Origin: JABDMH01 sp050298535
GTDB lineage: Bacteria; Bacteroidota; Bacteroidia; Chitinophagales; Saprospiraceae
NCBI GenBank assembly: GCA_050298535.1
Contig: JBNKUI010000022.1
Coordinates: 191,006 to 255,005, forward strand
DNA: 64,000 bases
Reading direction: 5' to 3'
Positions within the stretch are counted from its first letter, which is position 1. Each line of letters begins with the position of its first letter. The position numbers and the translations under genes were made by a program. The notes beneath the pieces were generated by a model, which had not been told where the DNA came from, ran no database searches, and worked only from the letters and a program-made list of their open reading frames with translations. Positions 1 to 7,951 of the stretch are shown here, piece after piece.

Positions 1-189
1 CATGGCGAGATTGCTTCCCACGTCCATTTGCTCTGATCTCCCACCCGAAAGAAAGTCTGGCCCACTTTGACAACCCAATGCTGACAAAGTCAGTGCACCT
101 AATCCCAGACTACAATTTTTTAAAAAACATCTTCGACTCTGAAAACGTGCATGCTCTAACAATGCTTCTGACCTCAACTTTTCACTCAT
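1..189 (-). CDS. DUF1501 family protein, N-terminal part (runs off window start)
   Basis: The minus-strand frame starting at the ATG complementary to 187-189 reads for 63 codons and leaves the window. Its N-terminus has paired arginines followed by CFLKNCSLGLGALTLSALGC, a twin-arginine-like export signal ending in a possible lipobox cysteine. An AAGGA-like ribosome site precedes the ATG, and the start lies 4 bases beyond the stop of the upstream PSD1 gene, so the two form an operon. In many Planctomycetes, Verrucomicrobia and Bacteroidota a DUF1501 (sulfatase-like fold) gene directly follows a PSD1 cytochrome gene, which supports the family call. Only the signal region is visible, so the family is inferred mainly from context. 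Confidence 0.72.
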   Translation of the reverse strand, partial: MSEKLRSEALLEHARFQSRRCFLKNCSLGLGALTLSALGCQSGPDFLSGGRSEQMDVGSNLAM

Positions 190-193
190 ATCC

Positions 194-2914
194 TTAATTC
201 TTCATTATAAACTCATCCATATTCATGATCGTATTTGCCACCACAATCAGAGCCGCAAATTCTTCCTCTTCATCTTTGGCAAATTTGGTAAGTGACCTGG
301 CATCTGATCCTCCAGTTCGAATCTTTTCAATGGAGTTCTCAAATAACTCCTCCAAAATACTGAGCTCTGCAGTAGAAGCCCCATGACCAATGGCCTTTTG
401 ATAGCCGTACCGGATCTGATCAGTGAGGGATTCGGATTCTTTTTTCATAAGTTTTGCAAGATGACTTGCTGCCTCAAAGTATACGGGATCATTTAAGGTG
501 ACCAGTGCATGTAGGGGTGTGTTGGTTCGTATTCGTCGAGCTTCACAAACACTTCGTTCTGCTGCATCAAAAATCATCATGGCAGGATATGGACTGGAGC
601 GTTTCCAGTATGTGTAAACTGCTCTTCTATATTGTTGACCATCTGTACTTTGGATCCAATGTTCATTTGAATAAGGTGTGGTCCATTTTGTGGGTTGAAA
701 AGGCATCACACTGGGTCCGTACATTTCAGAATTCAACAGACCACTGACCATCAAAGCCTGATCCCGGATTTGCTCAGCCGTAAGTCGTACCCTGGGTCCA
801 CGGCTCAGAAACTTGTTTTCGGGGTCCTTTTCCAAGCGATTTGGAGAAGCTATGGACTGTTGCTGATAGGTCCCTGAGGTCATTATCATTTTTAGGAAAG
901 ATTTAAGGTGCCAATCATGTGTATGCATTAATTGCCATGATAGCCAATCCAGTAATTCTGGATGGGAAGGCGGGGTACCCTGAGAACCAAAATCTTCTCC
1001 TGTCTTGACAATGCCCTGGCCGAATAGTTGTTCCCAAAGTCGATTCACAATAGTTCTCGATGTAAGTGGATGCAGCGTATCTGTCATCCAATAGGCCAGA
1101 TCCAGACGATCAGTAAGTGTGTTGCTCTCAGTCACGTGGTCAAATACCTCCGGCACTCCGGCACTTACTTGTTGCTTCTCCACCATCCAGTTGCCACGAT
1201 CAAATACATGGGTTTGACGACGCATGGTTTTGGGGTTTTCGATCATGATTGGAGTAGTAGGTAAGTCTTTAGATAGTAAGTCCTTGTAGAGCTCCCTCCA
1301 TGCATCGTTTTCTTCTTTATCCCAGGGGAATGGATCATTCCTAAATCCAAACCAGTCGATCATGATACCTGCGGTTTTTTGATCTTTCAGCGATGAATTG
1401 GTATAGGAAAAATGTACCGTATGTTGGCCCTCAATGGGGTCCATCGGAAATCTGAGAATTTCCCAGCCATCAGTTTTGGGTAATTGGATCGTTAAAACTT
1501 CCTCCTTTGATGCCGTTGTAATTTTCAATTTGCCCCCTTCCTCAGTTACCTTACTTCTGAAATACACAGCATTAGCATCAGTTAGATCAACTCCTCGGAG
1601 TAGGCTCGACCCATTCTGTCGTAGTCCCAGATCCTTGGTATCATAAAGGGCGGCATTGATAAGAGAATCGGTTTCAATTCCATAGTAAACGGGCTGCCAG
1701 GTTTTAATAAAACGCTTTAGACTCTGTACTTCGGCACTGTCTGTTTGTTGTGCAGCCCATCCCAGCAGTTTTACCAGTTCGGTACTATCCTCAGCGGTCA
1801 TGGAGCGCAATAAAGGGTAGTCTGGGGCAGTATCGGCGTCCCGTGTATTGTTGAAGAAGGCCATGAACTCATAGTACTCTTCATGCATAATAGGATCGTA
1901 GGGATGGCTGTGACATTGCACACAGGCGAAGGTGGTACCCATGATCCCTTCCCATGTGGTATTCACACGATCAATGACAGCATAGGTCCGATATTCTTCA
2001 TTGTCAGTACCCCCTTCGTCATTGGTGGAGGTATTACGATGAAAAGCAGTGGCTAATAATTGGTCATCAGTGGGGTTGGGTAACAAATCACCGGCTAATT
2101 GATCAATGAGAAACTTGTCATAGGGCTGATCACGATTGAAAGCCCTGATCACCCAGTCACGATATTGCCAGATGTCCCGATGTGGGTCTCTTTCATATCC
2201 TTTAGAGTCTGCATAGCGTGCTATATCAAGCCACATGGAGGTCCACTTTTCACCATAGCTTTTCTGAGCCATCAGTGAATCCAGCAGTACTTCATAGGAC
2301 ATATCCCCAGATAGGAATGAATCCCCAATATTACGCGGGGCCGGCATACCAATCAGGTCAAGACTGGCACGCCTCAGTAGTGTCGTGTCATCTGCTCTAG
2401 GACTTAGTCCTTCAATTCCATTTTCCTTAAGCTGATTCTGTACGAAAGCATCCAGAGTTAACCGCGATTCTTCCGCATCTACTGATCCTAATAATATGCC
2501 TTGAGGAAGAGTCGGTTCCTGAGAAATAGACTGGTAAGACCAATGGAGTCCCCATGGAAGATCCTGATCAATCCATTTTGTTAATATTTCTAATTCATCG
2601 GTGGTTAATGGCTCACCACCCAGGGGCATACGTAACTCCGGATCTTCATGGCTCAGTCGTTTGATCATTTCACTCCTGGCTGCATTACCTGGAATAATGG
2701 CGGGTTTGCCCGCCTCAGTGTCACGGAGTGCCAAATCTCGGGTCAACAGATTAAATCCTCCACTGGCCTTTACACCTCCATGGCACGAGAGACACTTCTT
2801 GTTGAGGATTGGCTTGACTTCAGTATTATAATCTACAAAGGAGGTATCTCCACAACTCAAGATAACCGCGTAGCAGAAAAGCAAATAAGAAAAGCATCTG
2901 GATCTGATCATCAA
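194..2914 (-). CDS. PSD1 / DUF1549-DUF1553 domain protein with cytochrome-c-like heme motif
   Basis: This 906-residue exported protein begins with a lipoprotein-type signal (VILSCG). A planctomycete-type cytochrome segment follows, with the heme-attachment motif CLSCH near residues 41-45. The central DUF1549 region (about 150-350) contains a second CxxCH-like motif, CVQCHSHPYDP. The C-terminal DUF1553 region (about 590-870) has the family phrases SRTIVNRLWEQLFGQGIV and RRIRTNTPLHALVTLNDP. The biochemical role is not firmly established; the family is associated with degradation of complex or sulfated polysaccharides and is usually paired with DUF1501, as here. Length and domain order are normal, so the gene appears intact. 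Confidence 0.9.
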   Translation of the reverse strand: MMIRSRCFSYLLFCYAVILSCGDTSFVDYNTEVKPILNKKCLSCHGGVKASGGFNLLTRDLALRDTEAGKPAIIPGNAARSEMIKRLSHEDPELRMPLGGEPLTTDELEILTKWIDQDLPWGLHWSYQSISQEPTLPQGILLGSVDAEESRLTLDAFVQNQLKENGIEGLSPRADDTTLLRRASLDLIGMPAPRNIGDSFLSGDMSYEVLLDSLMAQKSYGEKWTSMWLDIARYADSKGYERDPHRDIWQYRDWVIRAFNRDQPYDKFLIDQLAGDLLPNPTDDQLLATAFHRNTSTNDEGGTDNEEYRTYAVIDRVNTTWEGIMGTTFACVQCHSHPYDPIMHEEYYEFMAFFNNTRDADTAPDYPLLRSMTAEDSTELVKLLGWAAQQTDSAEVQSLKRFIKTWQPVYYGIETDSLINAALYDTKDLGLRQNGSSLLRGVDLTDANAVYFRSKVTEEGGKLKITTASKEEVLTIQLPKTDGWEILRFPMDPIEGQHTVHFSYTNSSLKDQKTAGIMIDWFGFRNDPFPWDKEENDAWRELYKDLLSKDLPTTPIMIENPKTMRRQTHVFDRGNWMVEKQQVSAGVPEVFDHVTESNTLTDRLDLAYWMTDTLHPLTSRTIVNRLWEQLFGQGIVKTGEDFGSQGTPPSHPELLDWLSWQLMHTHDWHLKSFLKMIMTSGTYQQQSIASPNRLEKDPENKFLSRGPRVRLTAEQIRDQALMVSGLLNSEMYGPSVMPFQPTKWTTPYSNEHWIQSTDGQQYRRAVYTYWKRSSPYPAMMIFDAAERSVCEARRIRTNTPLHALVTLNDPVYFEAASHLAKLMKKESESLTDQIRYGYQKAIGHGASTAELSILEELFENSIEKIRTGGSDARSLTKFAKDEEEEFAALIVVANTIMNMDEFIMKN

Positions 2915-3023
2915 CGATGACTATTTGTAACTTGCCCAGAAAATACAAAGGTTTCGAATCCAACACAAACCTAGGGGAGACGATCTTTCCAAATAGCTTC
3001 TCTATTAAGAACCTGAGGCTGCA

Positions 3024-3896
3024 TCAATGCTCTATTTGTGCAGATATTTCGGCGGGAAGACTGGTGATTTTTCGAATACGAATATTTTTATAAAATGCTT
3101 CCGCACCCTCCGATTGCAGTTGAATTTTACCCCGGGTCAGCGGGGTGGGTTCATCTGTACTGCGGTCCATGGAGTTCTCTAATACCATGACCACCTTACC
3201 ATTTACAATATGATAAGCCGTGGAGCCTATACAGATAAGATCTACCTGATTCCACATGCCATGCGGTTTCTCTGCATCAAATTGCCTCCTGCAACGACTA
3301 ATCTCTGTATCACTTTGGAAAGTTCGGATCTCACCCTCTGGATCATAAAACCAAAAGGAACGATCATTCTCCACTTTTTCCGAGGATCGAATATCCATAC
3401 TAACTCCGGCCAATGGAAAAAAATCGCCGAAATCCGCTTCCTGAATCTGCATTTCCGGCGCTCGCATCCATACATTCCAGAATTGCCCATGAGGTTCCTG
3501 ACAATGGTATAAAATACCATTATCACGCTTCCGGTCCAATCGGGGTTCGTATTTGTGTTCACCCCATTTAAATTCAGCACTGAAATGATAATTTTCATAA
3601 TTCTCCTTTGTGCTTAGTCCCCCATAAATTTCACCGGAAACATGTAGTATGGTTTGACCCTCTTCGTCAAATGTCGAGAAAACATCCAGGGGATCATTAT
3701 TAAGCCCAATAGGTGTACCATGCATTCCATCTCCTTTTTCATAGCCGGCGAGGTCTAAAGAAGTATGTGGGACACCAATAAATTTATCCCAATTCGAAAG
3801 ATTTTTGTCGAGCAAATTTTCCCATTCCGATTGGGCGGAAACCCCATTCATAATTATAAATAGAGCTAGTGATGTGTAATACGCAACAGTTTTCAT
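3024..3896 (-). CDS. Secreted DUF1080 (3-keto-disaccharide hydrolase-type) protein
   Basis: This 290-residue protein starts with a clear signal peptide (MKTVAYYTSLALFIIMNGVSAQ). It then has a single concanavalin-like DUF1080 domain with typical phrases such as NYHFSAEFKWGEHKYEPR, DNGILYHCQEPHG and GKIQLQSEGAEAFYKNIRIR. Family members include periplasmic or extracellular 3-keto-disaccharide hydrolases and glycan-binding proteins. It lies upstream of, and in the same direction as, the PSD1-DUF1501 pair with a gap of about 110 bases, which fits a glycan-processing unit. The substrate cannot be read from the sequence. An inverted repeat sits directly before the start codon and may control it. Confidence 0.85.
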   Translation of the reverse strand: MKTVAYYTSLALFIIMNGVSAQSEWENLLDKNLSNWDKFIGVPHTSLDLAGYEKGDGMHGTPIGLNNDPLDVFSTFDEEGQTILHVSGEIYGGLSTKENYENYHFSAEFKWGEHKYEPRLDRKRDNGILYHCQEPHGQFWNVWMRAPEMQIQEADFGDFFPLAGVSMDIRSSEKVENDRSFWFYDPEGEIRTFQSDTEISRCRRQFDAEKPHGMWNQVDLICIGSTAYHIVNGKVVMVLENSMDRSTDEPTPLTRGKIQLQSEGAEAFYKNIRIRKITSLPAEISAQIEH

Positions 3897-3898
3897 TT

Positions 3899-3921
3899 TT
3901 AAGTAGTTTGTATGTACTTAA
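3899..3921 (-). promoter_or_regulatory. Inverted repeat upstream of DUF1080 gene (candidate operator)
   Basis: TTAAGTA, 9 bases, then TACTTAA form a perfect 7-base inverted repeat only 2 bases upstream of the DUF1080 start codon. The position suits a repressor site or mRNA leader element. No binding protein can be named. Confidence 0.35.
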
Positions 3922-4128
3922 GATAGAAAGAAACAGATTAAAATGCTTTATTTATAAAGAAAGAAAGCCCGAATGGGAGTTTTGGTAATTTAGGTATATA
4001 GTTACCCATCTCAATATTAAACAAATCATGGTCACAATGTGCTGTGACTAGAACCTTCCTTTTGGAATGTTTTTGAAAGGTATCATGAGACAGCGAGAGT
4101 ATACAACTTTAATTTTGTCTTCCCCTAA

Positions 4129-4737
4129 CTACTGATCCAGTGCTTTTCGTAGAGCACTCATCCGGTCATGGACATCCATTTTAGCAAAGATGTTCTTAAC
4201 ATGTGATTTTACAGTATTAACTGAAATGAAATGCTTCTTGGCTATTTGACCGTTATTGAGACCTTCCACCAGATCTAGATAGACTTCGTATTCTTTGCTA
4301 CTTAGTGGAACTCGTGAAACACTGTCAACAATAGATTTATCCAATTTTTTCTTTTTAATCTGCTCACTCCAATTGAAGATTGCAATTTCTATGGTGCTCA
4401 TGAGATCTTTGTCCTTGAATGGCTTAACGAGATATCCGGAAGGTCTGGCTTGCTTAGCACGTTCCAAGGTAGTACGGTCAGAATGTGAGGTGAGAAATAT
4501 AAAGGGAAGCTTGTGTTTTTCATTGATGATCTCTGCAACTTCGATTCCATCTTTGGTCCCTCGTATAGTGATATCAAGGAGTACGAGATCCGGTGAAATT
4601 TGATATATTTTGTCCAAAGCACTCTCACTGTCATAGGCAATAGCTGGAACATCGTATCCCATTTTTATCAGAGAAGATTGAATATCCTTTGCTATGAAAA
4701 CTTCATCTTCTACCACTAGTATTTTAAAGTTGCTCAT
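4129..4737 (-). CDS. LuxR/NarL-type response regulator
   Basis: This 202-residue regulator has an N-terminal receiver domain (residues 1-120) with the acidic pair E10-D11, the phospho-acceptor Asp55 in LVLLDITI, and the conserved lysine in YLVKPF. The C-terminal LuxR-type HTH (about 140-200) carries the recognition segment QIAKKHFISVNTVKSHVKNI. Its ATG overlaps the stop of the upstream kinase gene by 4 bases (ATGA at 4734-4737), so the two are translationally coupled and almost certainly form one two-component system. The targets are unknown. The divergent spacing from the DUF1080 block gives no direct evidence that it regulates those genes. Confidence 0.93.
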   Translation of the reverse strand: MSNFKILVVEDEVFIAKDIQSSLIKMGYDVPAIAYDSESALDKIYQISPDLVLLDITIRGTKDGIEVAEIINEKHKLPFIFLTSHSDRTTLERAKQARPSGYLVKPFKDKDLMSTIEIAIFNWSEQIKKKKLDKSIVDSVSRVPLSSKEYEVYLDLVEGLNNGQIAKKHFISVNTVKSHVKNIFAKMDVHDRMSALRKALDQ

Positions 4738-6656
4738 GCGGCTAGTTTATAGTCCTGAATCAGAAATGTCGCGGTTGTCCCGTTCGTACCGTCTATTGTA
4801 TATTTTGATCGAAGTCTTTCTGCAAAAGCAATGATTAGTTCTTGTCCAAAACTAGTGGATTTCACGTTGGCAGGATTATAACCCACACCATTATCACTCA
4901 CTTTCAAGTACAGTCCTTCATCCGTTTTCTTTAATTGTATTTCAATTTGACCATTCTTGTTGTTTGGAAATGCATGCTTCATGCAGTTACTGATAAGTTC
5001 ATTAATAATTAATCCAATGGGAACTGCAGAATCAACATCTAGATAAATATCCTGCACATCCATTTTTATCTGAATTCTGTCATCCTGGATTTGATAGGAA
5101 TCATGCAATTCGTCAATGAGCTGATCTAAATAATTTTGCATCCCTATCCCTGACAGATTATCTTTCTGATAAAGATTTTGGTGAATAATCGCCATGGATC
5201 GAACCCGATTTCTGCCCTCATCCAGTGCTTCCTGAGCACGCTTATCGACCACGCGCTCTGATTGAAGTTTCAGGAGACTTGAAATGACTTGCAAATTATT
5301 TTTGACACGATGGTGGATCTCTTTAAGAAGAAGTTCTTTTTCTGTAAGTGATTTTTGAATGATTTCAGCCTGAGTTCTTATTTGCTTCGATTTCTTTTGA
5401 TTTTTGTAGAGAAGGAAACCCAGGGCAGATACGATAACGATCGAAAGAATGAGTGCCAATCGTTGTTGATTTAACTTGATAGAAGAAAGTTCCTGCTCCA
5501 TGTTTAGTCGCTCGATTTCAGTCTCCTTTTTGGAAGTCTCAAATCGGGCATCCATGTGGGCTAGCTGCTCGGTGATATCCTTATTGAGTAGACTGTCCTT
5601 CACATCACTAAACAGTTCAAATGAGCTTAGTGCTTCTTCGTAATTGCCCAATTGCTTATGACTATCTGAGATAATTTTTAATGCTTGCCGTTTTTCCGGT
5701 AGGATCTGATTTTCCTCAGCACCCTTAAGAGCTTCAGTGGCTAATTCAAGTGCAGTTTCCGGTTGGTTGTCTAAATTATGTAGGATTGCAATCTTATTTT
5801 GCAGCTTCACGATGTTTTCTGTCCGCTGCAGTTTCTGGCAAAGGACTAAGGATTTTTGATAATTATCCATTGCTTCTTCAATGGCACCCATATTTGTGAA
5901 GACATTTGCCTTGTTCTCATAAAGAAAAGCGATGTAATATTCGTCATTCAATTCTCTAGCTATAACTTCTGACGAATCATAATAAATCAAGGCCTTTTCA
6001 TTCTCCCTCATGTCTCCATACATATTTCCAATATTCATCAATGCTCCCCCTTCTCCGCTTCTATCGTTTTCACTTCTGAATATTTCCAAGCTAAGTAATT
6101 GGTCACTTAATGCTCTATCAAGTTGATTTAGAGATCTGAAAAGACCTGCCCGCACACTGACTGTAGTAGCCATACTACTCATACGTCCGAGAATTTCATC
6201 AAATTCAATACATTCGTTAAAACACTCAAAAGCTTTGGGATAATCCCCCATATAACGGTATACAACCCCCAACTGATAAAGCACATTGGCTAATTGTATT
6301 GTATCATTCATTGATGAATAGTAGTCGTGATACCTTTTGAAATAATCAAGGCTAAGAGGATATTTTCCCTGATTTTTGTAGTTGGAACCAAAGTAGTAAT
6401 TGGCCAGCATTTTGGCCTTTATATGATTATGTTTCTCACCAATAGCCTCCAGTTCTCGTGTTAACTGTAGTGACTTTTCGGGATTTGGTCTGGTGTAAGC
6501 CCAGATGACCGTCCTATAAATTTGAATCTTGTTGGTGTCTGGAATATTGGATTGGAGCAATTCTTCCAAACTGTCCAATTGACTCTGCTGAGCAAAAAGG
6601 CCGGCAGGTAGCACTAGGAGAAATAGTGCATAGCAAAGTAACCTCATCTGTCGCAT
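4734..6656 (-). CDS. TPR sensor histidine kinase (HisKA_2 type)
   Basis: This 640-residue kinase starts with a signal peptide (MRQMRLLCYALFLLVLPAGLFAQ). A long run of tetratricopeptide repeats (about 40-370) follows, then a coiled coil, a single transmembrane helix near 395-412 (RLALILSIVIVSALGFLLY) and the catalytic part. The HisKA_2 box EIHHRVKNNLQVISSLL holds the phospho-acceptor histidine at about 448/449. The HATPase has the N-box ELISNCMKHAF and the G-box DNGVGYN. A periplasmic TPR sensor with a cytoplasmic HisKA_2 kinase is common in Bacteroidota. It is coupled to the downstream LuxR response regulator. The signal it senses is unknown. Confidence 0.93.
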   Translation of the reverse strand: MRQMRLLCYALFLLVLPAGLFAQQSQLDSLEELLQSNIPDTNKIQIYRTVIWAYTRPNPEKSLQLTRELEAIGEKHNHIKAKMLANYYFGSNYKNQGKYPLSLDYFKRYHDYYSSMNDTIQLANVLYQLGVVYRYMGDYPKAFECFNECIEFDEILGRMSSMATTVSVRAGLFRSLNQLDRALSDQLLSLEIFRSENDRSGEGGALMNIGNMYGDMRENEKALIYYDSSEVIARELNDEYYIAFLYENKANVFTNMGAIEEAMDNYQKSLVLCQKLQRTENIVKLQNKIAILHNLDNQPETALELATEALKGAEENQILPEKRQALKIISDSHKQLGNYEEALSSFELFSDVKDSLLNKDITEQLAHMDARFETSKKETEIERLNMEQELSSIKLNQQRLALILSIVIVSALGFLLYKNQKKSKQIRTQAEIIQKSLTEKELLLKEIHHRVKNNLQVISSLLKLQSERVVDKRAQEALDEGRNRVRSMAIIHQNLYQKDNLSGIGMQNYLDQLIDELHDSYQIQDDRIQIKMDVQDIYLDVDSAVPIGLIINELISNCMKHAFPNNKNGQIEIQLKKTDEGLYLKVSDNGVGYNPANVKSTSFGQELIIAFAERLRSKYTIDGTNGTTATFLIQDYKLAA

Positions 6657-6719
6657 TATATTGGAATTAAGTGGTTATCAATTAAATTACCAAATCTTTG
6701 TTACTTTACTATCATCGCA

Positions 6720-6908
6720 CTACACTTTATTCGTGTTTTTTGAATCGACGGATTTGCGAATTAGGCTTTCGAGGTCCTCCAGGTCATTTTTGATTTTTTC
6801 AATTACATCTTCTTCCTTTTCACCTTCATTTTCTGAAGCATTGTGAATTACTCTGAGACGGTCAGATTTTGTTTCAGGAGGCATTTTTGATCTATCAGAA
6901 TCTTTCAT
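6720..6908 (-). CDS. Small charged hypothetical protein (62 aa)
   Basis: This 62-codon frame gives a highly charged, helix-prone protein rich in Glu, Lys and Asp (for example KIKNDLEDLESLIRKSVDSK) with no signal or membrane segment. It starts 7 bases after the stop of the S74 remnant and runs in the same direction, so it may once have been that gene's downstream partner. I recognise no family. Amphipathic composition and tight spacing favour a real gene, while its short length and weak ribosome site keep confidence low. Confidence 0.42.
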   Translation of the reverse strand: MKDSDRSKMPPETKSDRLRVIHNASENEGEKEEDVIEKIKNDLEDLESLIRKSVDSKNTNKV

Positions 6909-6915
6909 TTTTCAG

Positions 6916-7196
6916 TTATTGATTGGACAGCGATGAAATTTTGTCTTTTAGCATTTCAATAGTGATCTGTTGTTCCCTGAAGGCTTCTAATAGCAAGAGA
7001 ATCACTCCCTCACACCGGACACCCAGATATCTATCTACTGGATTAGTAAATACCAGCTCTGGTACGACATCTTTGACTTCCTGAGCAATGAGTCCTAGTC
7101 GTACCTCTTTCGAGCGGTCTTCTTTCCAATTCTGATATCTTTCTCAAGACCTGGTAGGGTCTTAATCTCGTTCATCATCTTTAATGACTTTACCAT
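6916..7196 (-). pseudogene. Remnant of an S74 (tail-fibre chaperone) domain protein, frameshifted
   Basis: Reading the minus strand in the frame that ends at TAA 6916-6918 gives YQNWKEDRSKEV, then RLGLIAQEVKDVVPELV and a helical tail (EAFREQQITIEMLKDKI). This is the classic C-terminal intramolecular chaperone (peptidase S74) signature. Just upstream an in-frame TGA interrupts it, and the sequence continues in another frame as MVKSLKMMNEIKTLPGLEK, the normal first part of the domain. One indel therefore separates the two halves, and the whole N-terminal body of the protein is absent. An intact relative is present at 48267-49526. Confidence 0.7.
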
Positions 7197-7200
7197 TATG

Positions 7201-7504
7201 TCGAATTGTTAGTATGAGTAATTATACAAATGAAGCGTATATGAAAGCCATAAACCCCACCCATACAGGTGATTTTGAATCACTACCTGTGTATTTCTCG
7301 TTTAATTCATACTGATTTGTCCTCCACAAATGGAAATTGACCTCAAAATCTCATACAATATCAACCCGGTGCTTTCTAAAAATCTATCAGGGCTTACCGT
7401 TAGCGTGGCACACTATCTTTATGTGAAGATTGAAGTGAATTTTCCGAAAGTTCAAGTGTTTACGAGTGATGTAGACATTGGATTGAACAATTTCCTACTT
7501 TGTT
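7201..7504. other. Intergenic stretch without a supportable gene
   Basis: About 300 bases separate the S74 remnant from the acetyltransferase gene. Around 7264-7293 an imperfect hairpin pairs ACAGGT with ACCTGT and GATT with AATC, without a clear T tract. A 63-codon plus-strand frame at 7330-7521 has no family features, runs into the acetyltransferase gene and is not called. Confidence 0.5.
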
Positions 7505-7945
7505 TTATAGTGGGTAGCTGAAATGTATTACATCTTCTTCAAGAACTCTGGGTATTGATCTATAAAATGCCAATGCATGGTCATCCATTTTGTCCGCTTG
7601 TACGAAGATTTCTTCATAACCCAGGTTTCTCCCGTATGCCAACACGACTTCCATTAGTCTGGTCCCTATGCCTTTCCTTTGATGAGAAGAAAGTACAGCC
7701 AGGTCATAAATATATGCCTGGCTTTTATTACTGTAATAAGGTGGTAAAATGTATAGAGTAATTCCCCCCATCACTTGACCATCTTCAATAGCTACAAAAA
7801 CCTTGAAATTTTTATTTTTCAATGTTTTTAACAGGTCTTCCTGATCGGGAATCTGAAAGTTTTCCATTTCAAATTCCTTTTCAAAAACTCGAATTAGTGC
7901 TTTAAAAAGAACAATCTCTTCTCTTTTTAGAATTCTGATATCCAC
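7505..7945 (-). CDS. GNAT acetyltransferase resembling aminoglycoside 3-N-acetyltransferase AAC(3)-I
   Basis: This 146-residue protein is a single GNAT domain. The acetyl-CoA pyrophosphate loop is QRKGIG at residues 89-94, following the YIYDLAV strand. It then has FVQAD (114-118) and DDHALAFY (121-128), and ends EEDVIHFSY. These landmarks, in this order and spacing, match my recollection of the AAC(3)-I family of gentamicin acetyltransferases (YIYDLAV, HRRQGIAT, YVQADYGDDPA, EEVMHF). Chromosomal relatives of this family often have no proven resistance role. It lies 6 bases downstream of the beta-helix gene in the same direction, so it may be cotranscribed. The substrate is not established. 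Confidence 0.82.
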   Translation of the reverse strand: MDIRILKREEIVLFKALIRVFEKEFEMENFQIPDQEDLLKTLKNKNFKVFVAIEDGQVMGGITLYILPPYYSNKSQAYIYDLAVLSSHQRKGIGTRLMEVVLAYGRNLGYEEIFVQADKMDDHALAFYRSIPRVLEEDVIHFSYPL

Positions 7946-7951
7946 AGTGAT

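Noticed and set aside
7330..7521. 63-codon plus-strand frame
   Set aside because: It runs into the acetyltransferase gene on the opposite strand, has no family features and no ribosome site.
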